DNA of 64,000 bases from the NCBI GenBank assembly GCA_029876055.1, contig CM056875.1, forward strand, positions 1,116,001-1,180,000, written 5' to 3'. This document shows positions 23,154-35,605 of the stretch, one piece after another. This DNA is from Madurella fahalii. Lineage: Eukaryota > Ascomycota > Sordariomycetes > Sordariales. The first letter of the stretch is position 1, and every line of letters begins with the position of its first letter. A program made the position numbers and the translations under genes. The notes beneath the pieces are model-generated. The model searched no databases. It was not told the DNA's origin and saw only the letters and a list, made by a program, of their open reading frames with translations.

Positions 23154-24320
23154 ATGACCACTCCAACCCAAGACAAGCCTTTACCACAGTCAAAATAACC
23201 ATCATCGGCACCGCCCCGGCAGGCTGCACCCTCGCCCGCCACTTCCTCCTGCACCTCCCCGTGAGCGCCTCCGGTCCCCACCTCACCCCACGTTTGCCGT
23301 CAACGTATTCGAGAAAATGCCCTCGCACGACTACCGCGCCCAAAGGCGGCTCGCGGGACCCCGCACACCTCGACGGGGATCGCGGCGCTGAGGCTACCCC
23401 GGCTGTTCAACCCGTTCCTGGCGGCTGCGCGGTACCAATGGGGATTACTTGCGGATTGCAGACTCGGAGATGAGGGTGGTGGTTTCGGACGCTGGTCGCT
23501 CAGCCCATTCGCCAGAACCATGTCCTGGGATCGACCGCGCCGAGCCGCGAGGATCGTGATCGAGTCCTTGCCTGACAGGACGGTAATTTGGGGCGCGAGG
23601 GTTGCGGCGGGTTGTTCCTGAACGTGGAAGTGCGACGTATACCATCCCCTTCTCCGACCGGCCGTCTGTTCTGGACTTTTCGCTTGTTGCGGGTGCCGGC
23701 CGGGGCTTGGCCCAAAGCCTGGTCTTCTTTAATCTCCCCTGGCAACTACCGGGCTTTGTTCTCTGGCATTGGCGTGTTCAGTATATCCACCCCTGATGCG
23801 GAAGCAACCGCCCCATCGAGGTGTATGCCGCTGTTCACCGTGGTAGCATCTTGCGCACGCTGAGGGGCGGCGGTTCGCTCTCTAGCAGCTGGGGGATGGG
23901 AGTATCGAAGTGTATATGTATGGTAGGCAGAACGATGGGGACTGGGCTAAAAAGGGAAGGCACGGCGGAGATGAGACCGATTTCAGGTGAGAAAAGAGTG
24001 CGCTTCTAGAAAAAGGGGGGTTGATGGAAGCGTGGTATCCCGTGCTGAAACAGGTCGCGGAAAGGTGCCAAGGGAGGTGCGTCACCAGAACGCCATGTCA
24101 TCTTCCGGTAGGCTACAGGTGGGGGTGATTAAGGGAGGCGACGCTCATCGGCGATGCGGCGCATCTGATGTCACCTTTTGCTGGGGAGGGCTTGAACGTT
24201 GCCCTAGAGGATCCGATGGGGTTGGCCAGGGCGATTGTAAAGACTCCGAGAGGGCGTAAGGATGAGAAAGGGGAGGGTTTGGTGGCTGCGCTTGACCGGG
24301 CAGTGGAGGAGTATGAGTGA
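23154..24320 (+). pseudogene. FAD-dependent monooxygenase (TetX/PheA-like) relic
   Basis: Motifs of a class A flavin monooxygenase occur in the right order but in shifting frames. The start MTTPTQDKPLPQ is followed by a damaged FAD-binding motif ITIIGTAPAGCTLARHFLLH. VNVFEKMPSHDYRAQ, TGIAALRL, and DYLRIADSEMRVVVSDAG follow. Then come RIVIESLPDRTVIWG, QLGDGSIEVY, and near the end the second FAD motif LIGDAAHLMSPFAGEGLN (about 24144-24197), closing at a TGA at 24318. At least five frame changes are needed, several in short homopolymers, so this is a pseudogene rather than an intron-rich gene. Functional relatives hydroxylate small aromatics or antibiotics; nothing can be said of the original substrate. 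No intact paralogue lies in the window. Confidence 0.85.
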
Positions 24321-26987
24321 GATGTGGGCGAGGTTGGAGAGGGTCACGAGGCTGTCGGACGACTCGACTAAGGCGTGGCGCGTAACGTTCGGTTCATCTG
24401 CGTCAAGATGCAGGGAGGATGATTGCATCCGTGGGGCGCAATCCATGCTTGAACAGGGTGTTTACACCCGACACACCGCGATTTGTCATTGCAAAAAAGA
24501 CAGCGATACACGTCAAGCTCCATGCACCGGCGATTTTACATCCGCTAGCCACACTCGCGACTTACACTTTCTTGTTCAAGAGAGAGACGGGTTGGTAACG
24601 TTTCCGATGTCGGTGGAGTAGGGATCTCACCAGTACACATGGGTTAGCGAGTCAGAAACTCACTGAAGTCATCGCGTTGCTAAGTTGCATCGCAGAATAC
24701 GAGCAGCTCCTCTGCCTCAATATTCATTCACTCAAGAACCTGAAAGATGGAATGTACGGACTCAGCTCATAAGCCTCCTAGTCAGGGGAGACGTTGGAGG
24801 TAAGCTTCGCCAATATGGTCAACAGCAGAAACCGTTGTCGATCTCCAACTGCTAGATCGGGAAGACGAGACCGCAATTAATTAATCGAAAACGCGGGAGA
24901 CAAAGGCTGGGCCATGAGCAACGGTTAATAAGGAGCTGGAAGTAATGGATATGACATCATATTAACTAAAAAAACCCGAATTGTAGCAAAGCTTACCGTT
25001 CGAGGTTTAGGCGGCAGTTCGTGCAGGGTCCTATCACCCTCGGTTTAGAATAGGAGGCTGAGAAGGAAGAAACCTCGGATCTGTGGTGCTATAGTAGCGT
25101 ATCCATGTCGTTTAGCTTCAGTGACGTTCATCGCTTATTAAGATCGTGATGGCTCGTGGCGTTTGATATCCAGAACTGACCGACATTGTTTCCGACATGG
25201 TGCGAAACTACCGTAGGCATGCATACCTTACAGCGCCAGGAATAATAAGCGGAAGCGGTTTACGCATGGTGGGGTTACTAAGGTAGTAACATTATGGCGT
25301 CCGCTGGTGACCGTGGCGGAGCGCTTACTGAGTCGGTAAATAAGGTAGGGCAGGGCAAACAGAAAAAAAGAAAAAAGAAAAAAAAATATTGCCCTGCTGA
25401 CACACCGGATGCGGAAAGAAATACATGTGTTTTGTAGCTGGGCGAGCTGAAATGCAACATTTTGGCCGTTGAGACGACTCCAGGCAGCCCCACTCTTCAG
25501 GGGCGGCTCGATGTGTTGAGCTGTCTCTTTCCTGCTGTGAGAGGCCACCAGGCATCAGTTGCAACACTGTGGCACTGCCGCCAGCGCAGCACGGAATCTC
25601 ATCTTCACCCCCTAGTAGGGGGCTAAACACTGCTTCTCAATGGCAGGAGTGAAGCAGTCTAAGCGGCGAGTTCCCTAGGGTGTTACTGATGAACCGAGCA
25701 AGTGCAAGAGGAACTCGTCTCGGCGGTAGGAAGCGAGCCCGGTCTGTGCACTGCCCAAATGGCTGGAACCTCTGGGGGGCCGATCATAGTGTCGACCTGA
25801 ATTTTCGTCCAAAGTCAGGGCACAAGCCAAAGCAGTGTGATTCGATAATCACACAGTCGGTCAAGCAATTGTCGTCAAGTGTTCAATTTAGGGGAACCGG
25901 GACCATGCTCAAAAGAACCAAAGTCACGTGTGGGCTTTTGACGATCCTGGTGCGCCAAGACCAGGTATTGGCTTAAACGGTGCTAGTGGGGATCAAGCTC
26001 CGCCTGTCTCCTGCGAGCCCCATGTTGTCCAACAAAATTCTCTACCTTACGTTTTACGTATGGAGCCTCCTCTGTCGTCGCACTTCTTTTTATTCAGGGC
26101 CCAAAGGAGCGACCACTGGCTCGTCAGGGGGTCATCTGTGAGGTCATTTGTTGTGGACTTTGTACACCCCTTGCCGCCCATTGATTGGGATTTCGTTGAG
26201 CCCTGGTTCTCTTGCTGTCTCCCTCAGTCGCGCCATCTTGGGTCTCTTACCTTCTTGCCGTACAACACCTGCTCGAGCAACCTTCCCTACCTGACCTCCC
26301 CAAACCCCAGATTGCGACGCTCGGGCCCACAAACACCAGCTACACCAGAGCGCCCGTGACGGCTGCTCCTATCCTGCATCATTGTCCCCTTCTTTTCGCA
26401 CATCCCGCCCAGCCGGCTTCCTCCGGCCCAACCGATTAAGCTCTATCGACGCCCGATATCTCGACAGGGACAGCCCACTCCCGAGCAAAGCAGGAACAAC
26501 TGCACGACAGCGCAAGAGAGGGGCCGACATTGAAACCCCTGGCCGTATGTCTTCCTCTACCTAGGGACCACTTGGCTTTTCTCGTTGTGCCACCTTGCTG
26601 CGAGGTACCGTGGCTAGCGCATACTCGTAAAAAAACAAAAGGTAAATGAGTCTAGATATCCATCTACGGCAGTACAGCCCGCTTTCCCGCCGTTCTTTAT
26701 TTTACCTTTTGTTCTTTTGCTGCGTTTTCCCGCGTTTCCCAATTTTGTCATTACATGATTTTTTACGCTCGTTATCCCCCAAACGATAGCTTACTTAGCT
26801 GTGACACCCACAGAGGTCGTGGCTAGACACTCGGGCCCCCTCTCCATTCAACCAGGTCGCACCAATCAGCGGCCGGATTCGCCCAATTCGTACAAACTCC
26901 GCTGCCGCTCCCGCACATCTCCCGCCCGCACCCTCTTTCCCAAAGTTTCCACTGCGACCGGTGCTCAGCGCAGAGAGCACAGGAACT
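24321..26987. other. Gene-free stretch upstream of the ataxin-2 gene
   Basis: About 2.7 kb with no recognisable gene. Positions 24850-25400 look more AT-rich than the neighbours, with an A-rich purine tract at 25360-25390. From about 26880 to 26987 it becomes C-rich and probably forms the promoter and 5' leader of the ataxin-2 homologue. Confidence 0.45.
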
Positions 26988-29900
26988 ATGGAAGACCGAC
27001 CGACGACGTCAAAACCCGCCATCTCCTCTTCCCCATCGCCATCTGCGAACCCCGACATCAAGTCGCCCACCTCCCGCCCCTTGTACAGCAGCAAGCTCGG
27101 CGACCAGCGAGGGAGAACGACAGAGGCAACCGCTTCGCCCCAGTCCGCTGCGAGGTGAGACACGAGACCCTTCCATGCATCCGCATCCCCAAAGGCCTTT
27201 TTTTCCCCCCTCAAACCGCACATCACCTCCCCCGCCAACAAAGACACGCCCCGAGCTTTTACTTCCATTGGCTTTGTTTTCGCTGCAACGCCCCTGCATT
27301 GTGCCTGATGCCGCACCGTTTCTGCTACTTGCAGCTACGGCCTCGCAGAAACGGACAATGAACAGTTGACTGACGTCCGCACAGGCAGACTCCAGTCCAG
27401 CAGAAGGCTTGGACCTCGAACAGAAACCCCATCACCGGTCGGCAGCAAATTCCGCAGAACAAGCAGTTCGTGACGAACTCTCTCCGCGAGGTCGGTCCAT
27501 GGTCCCTCCTATTTCCTGTTTCCCCCACCGAATATCACCGCGATCGAGCCTACGCAAAATTTGGGACAACCCGCTGCAGCTCGACTCGTCTCTACATCAA
27601 TGCCCGTCCCAATCCTTGCGCTTCCCACGTTGTGTTTACACTCTGGACTCAAACTCATACTTTCTAAAATAGGGTCAGCGAGTGCGCATTGTTCTCGCCT
27701 CCGGTGCCGAGTTTGAAGGCACCTACTCCAACGGCCCCGAGCCGACTAGCTGCCGCCTTACCATGGTGCAGCAGAAGAAGCTCCCAAACTCTTCCGACAT
27801 TGCGAACGGGCCCGCTAGAAGAGAACAAACCGCTATGACGTTCCAGCGGAAGGAGATTACGGAAGCCCGTGTGGTTTCCGGCAACGCTACCAAGAACGAT
27901 GGAAGGACCACGAATGGTACGCTCTGCCCTGGTTCTCTAAGCCCTACGAAATACTGATGTGTATTTTTCAGGTAATCGGTCGTCTTTCCGGACCGATGCT
28001 GCAATTTCCAATTCGCGACCTGGCGCCGAACGGGCCTTGAAGGCGTGGGTGCCCGATACGGGATATGAGGTCGACGGGAGCCTGGAGAAGTCGAGCAACA
28101 CCGGCGTCTGGGACCAATTTGCGGAGAATGAGCGTCTCTTTGGTTTGAAGACGGACTACGACGAGAACATTTACACCACAGTGATCGACAAGAGCCACCC
28201 GCAATACAAGGAACGCCTGGCGGCTGCGGAGAGGAAGGCGCGCGAAATCGAGGGAAGCGTCGCTACCACGGCGCATGTTGCGGAAGAGCGTGTCATGGAC
28301 TTTGTGGGCGGAGAGGATCAACGAGATGAGGAAGACAAGTAGGCGGCATTTTCCCCCGCCTGCGTGCTCTCTAAACTCACCTTTTTTTCAGGTACAGTGG
28401 TGTGCGCCGGCAGGACTTCCCCCCGTTGGCAAGCCGCGAGAACAAGTATACGCCTCCGGCTCGGCGCGCCCCCACAGGCCAGGCAACTGTCAAGGGCGCC
28501 CCCGTCGATCCTGCTATCATCTCGTCGCAGTTGAAGGGTGCACCGGCTCCGAAGCAGCCGTCGCCGAAACCAGTCGAGCCAAAGCATCCAAGTACGGCGG
28601 AAAAACCGGCCACACCAAGCACGGACAAACCAGCAGAGGTTAAAACAAGCGGCAAGCCAGCCGAGGCTAAAACTGGAGAAAGCAAGGTAGATGCCACGAG
28701 CGTGAAGGCGGGTGATGACAAGGATGCAGCGCCCATCCGGCCGTCAGCAGCCACCAGCCGCGTTGCGTCGCACGTCAAGCCTGGCGCTGCTCCTAGCGCA
28801 ACTTCCACCGTCGAACGTGACGTTTTGGTCTCGTTCAAGTCGTTTGCGTCGAGCCAGAGGACCCTGGCTGAGCGAACCAGGACTACTAAGGCCAAGGCCG
28901 ACAAGGAAGTGAAGTTGACGGAGCTTAAAAAGTTCGCCGACAGTTTTAAGCTCTCTACGCCTGTTCCCAAAGACTTGATCTCCATCATTGCCAAAGATCC
29001 CGCCAAGCAAAAGCAGATCCAGGAGAAAGCGCAAAAGAACGCCGAAGAGATGGCCAGGCAAAAGGCTGCTGAGGCTGCTGCGAAGGAGGCTGCAGCGGCG
29101 AAGGAGAGCCAGGCTAAGGTAGCTGCCGAGCAGTCAAGCACGTCGACAACGGCAGCGGGAACGACGGACGCTCGAGCCGGCTCCCGTCCGACTGCGCCGC
29201 AACATTCGGGCTCGCCGGCCGGAATACCCGGTCGTCACCCCGGCGCCCGCTCATCATACAACCCTCAGCACTATCAGCAGTATAATAGGAATGGCCGCGG
29301 GCCGCCCCATATGGCCCCTCAAAACCAACCGACGGGTAATCTAGCACAGCGGCTTCGTACCGTGGAGCAGCAAAAGCTGCAGCACCCTCACATGACCCAG
29401 CCGGATATGCGCCTTCCGCCCACCGGCCCGGCGAACAGCGCCGATCCGAGCTTTGGGCGCCGTGTCAGCGCCGTTCCGCCGTCGTATCTCGGCCCGAAGT
29501 TGAATCCCAATAGTCACGAGTTCAGACCCAACGCGTTTGCACAGCCGTTCAACCCCGCCATTCCCAGCCAAGGCTCCAGCCCCCGTTCCTCGGTGAACAA
29601 TGTCGTTGAAACGCCTATTCCGCCCCCACCCGCCAAGGGCCAGCTCATCCGGCGCAAGACGATGAAGGTGGATATCAAGAAATGCTTCATCTTGTCACAC
29701 ATTGAGAGCATCCAGCCTCCGCAGGGCCGACACTGGGATGATAATGACGGCATCAGGCCGTCCTTCGACACTCTCCCGACGTGGCGACAGCTTCAGGAAG
29801 AGACAGAGGCGCCGGACTCGACCATGCACCTGACGTACAAGGAGTATTTCGAGAGGCTACCGCTCTCAGCCGCGGCTGTGGCTACCCCCAACCCGACGCA

Positions 29901-30591
29901 CGTCATGCCGCAGATTGCGCATCAGCACCAGCTCCCATTCCACTTACAACACGGCGCGCAGAACCTTGCGCCCAGGCAGTCACCTCATATGCCGCCTATG
30001 CAAATGCACACAGGCCAGCACGGACACGTCCCTCATGTGCCGTTCAGCAACCCGGACGATCATAGGATGATGCACTCCACGTCGGCACAGTCTTTCGCTT
30101 CCCCTAGAATGGGACAGGTACCTATGGCATATCCGCCTGCAATGAGCGCCGCCCCGGCGCAGATGCCGTACGGCCAGCCGGTCATGCAGCCGTACGTGAA
30201 TCCTGCCCCTCAGATGGGCCAGTTCCGCAGCTTCTCCAATAACCCCCAATTCATACCGCAACAACCCCACCACATGGCCGCGCCGATGATGGTTCAGCCA
30301 CAGTTCATTCCAGGCCCCAACGGCATGGTCACGGCGGGACCAATGTATGCCGGTGCCCACGCACAGTTCATACCCGCCGGCGCGGTCCCACCGCAGCCCA
30401 TGGCCGGGTCAAACGGATTCCCCAGCCCCGGTCGGCCAGCAGCACCAATGATGGTGCACCAAGGCTCACACCAGGGCGCACACCAAGGGCAACAGCCCGT
30501 GTATGCAATGAGCCCCGGAATGGGTTACCAGCAGCCGGCGTACACGCCGCAGCAACCCCAGGGCAAGTTCTCGGGCCAACGGCCCCAGTGA
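26988..30591 (+). CDS. PBP1: Ataxin-2 homologue, Pbp1-like
   Basis: RNA-granule protein that binds poly(A)-binding protein and influences mRNA stability, polyadenylation and TORC1 signalling. Exons are 26988-27154, 27385-27490, 27673-27916, 27972-28338 and 28392-30591, giving 1027 aa. Introns are 230, 182, 55 and 53 bp. The Lsm/ataxin-2 N-domain includes QRVRIVLASGAEFEGTYSN. The LsmAD domain is at about 28095-28250 (VWDQFAENERLFGLKTDYDE, then NIYTTVIDKSHPQYKER). A PAM2-type motif (KLNPNSHEFRPNAFAQPF) sits at about 29495-29550 and should bind the MLLE domain of PABP. The C-terminal third is Met/Pro/Gln/His-rich and disordered. The second intron has a poor donor (GTCGGT), so the 27385-27672 part of the model is the weakest. 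ATG 26988 opens the frame that leads into the first splice site. Confidence 0.9.
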
Positions 30592-33500
30592 GCACGTGGA
30601 AAACTGCAGAGACCCACGCCGTGGTGTCTGCCCAATTGAATAAGTCTACTGGGGTACCCGCTTCTCCAAGCTTGAGCAACGCCGTACGCCGAGCTTGTCC
30701 AGGGTTTGTTGGCCAAGAAAGATGAGCTCTGTTCCGCGAGCGAGTAAATGAAAAGTCTTCCTGCCGAGCGCCATTGTTTGCGACTCTGTCATGCAGGCAG
30801 CAAGGGGAAGAAAGAAGGAGAGAAAGAGAAATCATAACTATGCTTGGCCGGAGCTTTTTATAACAAATGCGGCCATGGCCCTTTTTTTTTTATCCGTTCC
30901 CGCGGCCTACGCAACGCCCTTTTACCATATCCGTTTGGCCGCAGGAGAGGGCCTATGTCCGACGGGGAGAGCTGTTGTTGGTTGGGGGAGTGGTCTGTTC
31001 CGTTACGTTGGGTTGCACTTGTTTGCTCGCCCGCCGCGCGATTATGATAAGCCCTAGGTGTGGTGGAGGAGCGGTTTCTGGTTGGCTGAAGACTGCCTGC
31101 GTGAGGCGGGTACGACGAGGGATCGAGCTGAGCAAAAGAGGGGATCAGTTATTTGGTTGTTGTTTGTCCGAGGGTGGTGGGGCTGAGAAGGTGGAAGGTG
31201 GGTGAGGTTGGATGTGAGCTTGAGCTTGACGGTTGACCAAGGGTAGTGAGGGTGACATGCGGGTGGCGTTGGGGGAAGGTGGAAGGAATGGTAGGCGGGG
31301 CGAGGCAACCAAACGGGCTGTATCGATTCATGCCATGCCATGCTATGCCAGATGTATTTTCGCGGAAGCAGCAGCATGATGACATACGGACAGACAGAGA
31401 CAAGCAGACAAGTAGCGGAAGAAAAATGCCTATGTGCGTATCCCACCCTTGACATTAATGTGCGCGACATCGTGGGTGAGTAAAACCACCCTGGCTACCT
31501 CGGGCAGGTGACGACGGGATCCGTTCAATAAGCCCATGTTGTTACGCGTGTCCGTTGAGCATTTCAATGCCGCGTTTCTCGTCGTTTCTTGTTTAATTCT
31601 ACTTGACTCTTCATCTATGCGCACTTCTAGGGGGTTTTGTTTTCTTTTCTTAATAATTTTCATCATCAGTTTCTTCCCCTTTTCGGGCTTTTTGAGACCG
31701 CTCATTTCCTTTTTAATTCCCGGCCATGAGCCCACTGTATGGGACTTCTCTTTCTTCTTTTTTCTGGCTTGCAGGAATGGTGGGTTTCAGAAGGCGATGG
31801 AGTAAATTCCCCGATGGCGCGAGTGCGGCAAGAGGCGATATGGATGCCTTGTGGATCGAGAAGGCGGGAACAAGATTCTACGGAAACGTCCATACACTGT
31901 ACTGGCTTTTGACGACGGGGCGTTACCTTCGTCGTCATCTGTTTTGACCTCGAGCCCCAGTTCCTGCTTTTTTTTTTTTCCCTCGCTTCGTCTGTTCGGC
32001 ATGAATTTGGAGGGGAAATGACAGGAGGCTTTGGGAGGCTGAGCAGGTGTGCGCACTGACCAATTTGGGTAGAGATCATGTTTGGGGAACAGGCTCGGCT
32101 TTTCTTTGACGAGACGTTCGCTTCTCGTCTGCTGTCACTTTGTTCTTTTCCCGGTCCCGCCTGCCTTGATCGGGAGGCGTTGACGTTTTGGGAGGGAGGA
32201 TCGAAGCGATCTCGGGTCCTCGCGTCTGTGGCAAACGGGTGGATTTTTTGGGAGACGGTCAGTTGGTTGGATTTCTGCATCCCACTTTGCACTGCGCGAG
32301 CTGGACAGTTTGACAGGCCGGGGACTAACCCGGTCAAAGAAATGTGAGGGAACTCCTATGAATGGGGAATGGACTGGAGATCCACTTGCGGGCCCCTTCA
32401 GTTCGGCAAGGTTGCGGAATGGGAAAGTCATGAGGGATAAGAGAAGTTGGTTGGTCGATGGTCGTTATTGCAATCAGGTGAAGGGACGGACTCACCTCGG
32501 TCTGGGTCTCAGGGCTCAGGGCCCAGAAGGGGCGGGACGGGATGGTCTCCCACATGAGCAAACATATCATAGTACAGCAACTAACCAACACCGCCCGGAG
32601 AAGGATTTTCACCTCCGCGGGAGGTAGCGTTGGTTCCTGAGGAGATGCGGCATGCAAGGCACGGGGGATTTTGGATCGGATCCACCCACTCAAGATCGCG
32701 CAACGTTGCTCTAGTGTACTACTACGTAGGTACCTCCCGACGGAGATGCATGTCGGACTTATTAGCGCCAACGAACCGGTCAGCGGCGTGATTCAGGCTC
32801 CTTCGTCGCGGTTTGTGGTGTTCTCTGGATCCCCCCTGAAGCCCTCGCAAGGGATCGATTTTCTCGATAGTTCCAGCGGAGCTGACGGGCAGAGCAACGC
32901 CTCACCCGCCGCACCACGACATCAACAAGCGGGTGCTAGTGAGTGGTACGCGCAGCCGTCCCTACAACAGCCGTCCAGGGGCCCGAATTTAGTGGAGAGC
33001 CAGGAATACAGGCGGGGTAAAGGTCAGGGGGGGATTAGGATTCTTTTCCTCCCTTCCTCTCGCCCCTTCCATCCTTCCTTCGCGTTGTGTTCTGTCTCCC
33101 TTGACAGATTCGTCCGACAGCCGCTCAGGTCAGGATCATGCATTGACCGCGCGGTTGGCGGCCTCGGGGACCAGCTGGGGGGTTGTGTTGGCTCGTTCGC
33201 TGGGGATGCCGGGGGCAAGGCGCTTTTTGATCCCACTTCTTCAGCTGGGACTTGTGCGCTGCGGCGTCACTGGTGGGGTCAATATGCGTACGTAATCAGG
33301 GTTGGCAGACAGCGCTTGCGCCGCGGAAAGCGGGCAAATGGGAGGTCAGAGCTTTTTATGGCACGGATAAACTTGGTGAAAAGCATGTGCGACTTGGGCT
33401 GTTTCTCCTGCTATTTTGGCAAATGCAGTTGCAGGTTGCAAAGGCTGCACGAGACTTTTGGACCAGTACGGCAGAACTATTCTTACTTTTCCAATATTTC

Positions 33501-35605
33501 CCTATTCTGGTCGTTTGGCTCGTCTGGTCTGCTGCAGGTTGACTCGAGCATTCCTCCGAATTGGGTGGTTGCACCATCACGCCACTCTAGAGCGCCTTGA
33601 ATGAATATGCAATCGCAAGCCACTTGCGGCACCCGTTCCCTTCGCTGTGAAACCCGAAGGCTCAGGTACTGCATGCTACTTCCGGAGCTCGCCCGAGTCT
33701 AATGGAAACAATGGCGTGAGACGGCCTCCAGCCCGTAACAAGAACTTCCCTCGCTGTCTCTGGCTGCGTGGCATTTGGAACTTGTTCAATATAATTGATC
33801 GAGATGAGCCCGGTTTGACGAAGCCGACTGGAAGGCCGCCCCATGCCAACAGCCGCGGCCGCCAGGGGTTGACCTTGCGAAAAGCAAACACCGGGATCCC
33901 CGTTGACATGGTTCGTTTCCTGGTCGGATAGCGATAAGTTATGGCTGTCTTGGGACATCAGGTGAAAGGCCGAGGCATGAGATGATGAGCCCACGGCGGC
34001 CACTGGAATGGGCGATGCAAGGGTTGCTCTGCGGCACAGTGGGTTGGGGTGAGGGGCGCCCGGATGCTCTGGCTGGGCACGGGTGGGGATGCCCAATGCG
34101 CGAGCAAAAGGGGGCGGTGTTTCATGTTCATGCCGTCGGCCAGTCGGGCGGCTGCGACAAGGTTCCCCAAGATCTCGCCCAGACCACGGCCGAGCTCCCC
34201 GCTAACTGGTCCAATCACCCCCTGCCATTGCTTTCCCGAACACCAGGTACCATCGGCCTGTCATTGGACCATAGTTTCTGTACCCCTGGCAGGAGAGCGA
34301 TCCGCAGGATGCCGCTAGAAGCAGACGGTCCCTCGATTTTTTTTTTTTTTTTTTTCGCTCCAAGGCCTCCTTCCCCTTTTCGGCGGACACCCGCCGCAGT
34401 GATGTGCGTCCCTCGGTCTGCGATTCGGCCGCCGTTGGATGAACCCTGGCAAAGAAGGCACTGTGGATACGTGTACTGTACGTACACTGGCTGCAAGGGG
34501 CCGGACAGCGACCCCACCTGAAAGTGCCGACTGGCATCGGGCAGCCACCCGTGCACAAGCTGGCAGGCCAAGTGCTGCCCGTCACCTGTCACACCACTTG
34601 CCCTTGTCTCACCAGTCACCGCTCCTCGTCCAAGAACCCAGGTGGCCGACCGAGCCGATAAACATTCCAACTGGACAGAATCTCATATGCAGCGCACACG
34701 GACCGCGCGGCTGTCTGCCAGTGGCTGTCTGCAATCACGCTGACTGTGCTTCTTTTTGCAACTCTCTCAAACAAAGGATTCTATCCAGGCACCCCGGCCG
34801 GGTTGCCACGCGGTGGATTGATTGCGGTTGACTGGGTTGGCAATTTGACATGGAGGCGTGTGCAATGCGCTCGGGAAACGGCAGAAGCACAGGGCAGGGC
34901 CCCATGTGTCTGGCTGGGCCAGTGGCCACGTTCTTTCGCAGGCCTCTTGGGGAGCCCCTCCTTCCCCTGTCGTTCCTTTCCACCCCTCCCTCCCCACTCT
35001 GCCGGCTTACTTACCCACAACGGCACAAGTCGGTTTGGGTGCTTGGGACGAAGCGATCCTATCTGCCTAGTGGCGCTTCGAAACAACCGTTCGCTTCCCC
35101 GGCTCGCATCCAATCGTTATGGGACCAACGGGCAGAGTAGAAACATAAAGGGAGCCATCCCTCCTTTGTCGTCTGCCCTTTTATTCTGCCCTTCTCACCA
35201 CGGCATCTCGCCTCTGTCTTTCCTTCACTCCAGAGAACTCGTCGGGTTACATTGTTCTTTTTCTGCTTTTCATTGTTCCAGCTTTCCCTTGGAACCCCAT
35301 TTTCACATCACTTTCAGCCAGGTGCTCAGGAAAAAAAAAAACCGTGACACGCTCTATTGTTCGTCCAAAGAACAAGGCCCAAAAAAAAGCGACAATAGCG
35401 GCGAGTGCGCGCCCATTCACAAGAACAAAGCCCATTCATTCCTTCACCGGCTCTCCGAGCAGCGCTCGACTTGAAAAAGACAACAGGACTATCCGGTCTA
35501 CCCTTCTTGCATCAGCAACTCACTTCGCTCCCTTCGAACGAACGAAACAAACCCAAACTCGCCGATCCGGCACTCTGAGCGCGATTTGCAAAACAAAACT
35601 CCAAC
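30592..35605. other. Five-kilobase stretch with no recognisable gene
   Basis: The longest open frame (32671-33600, plus, 309 codons) and a 211-codon minus frame (31702-32337) have no protein-like composition, domain or signal. Homopolymers are frequent, for example T-rich at 31960-31980 and T19 at 34337-34355. The last ~450 bp (35150-35605), CT-rich then A-rich, looks like the 5' leader of the LPMO gene. Confidence 0.45.
34337..34355. repeat. T19 homopolymer
   Basis: Nineteen consecutive T residues in the intergenic stretch upstream of the LPMO gene, with no coding frame across it. Confidence 0.95.

Noticed and set aside
32671..33600. 309-codon open frame on the plus strand
   Set aside because: No domain, signal or biased composition. 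It crosses intergenic-type simple sequence and has no credible start context; GC-rich DNA gives such frames by chance.
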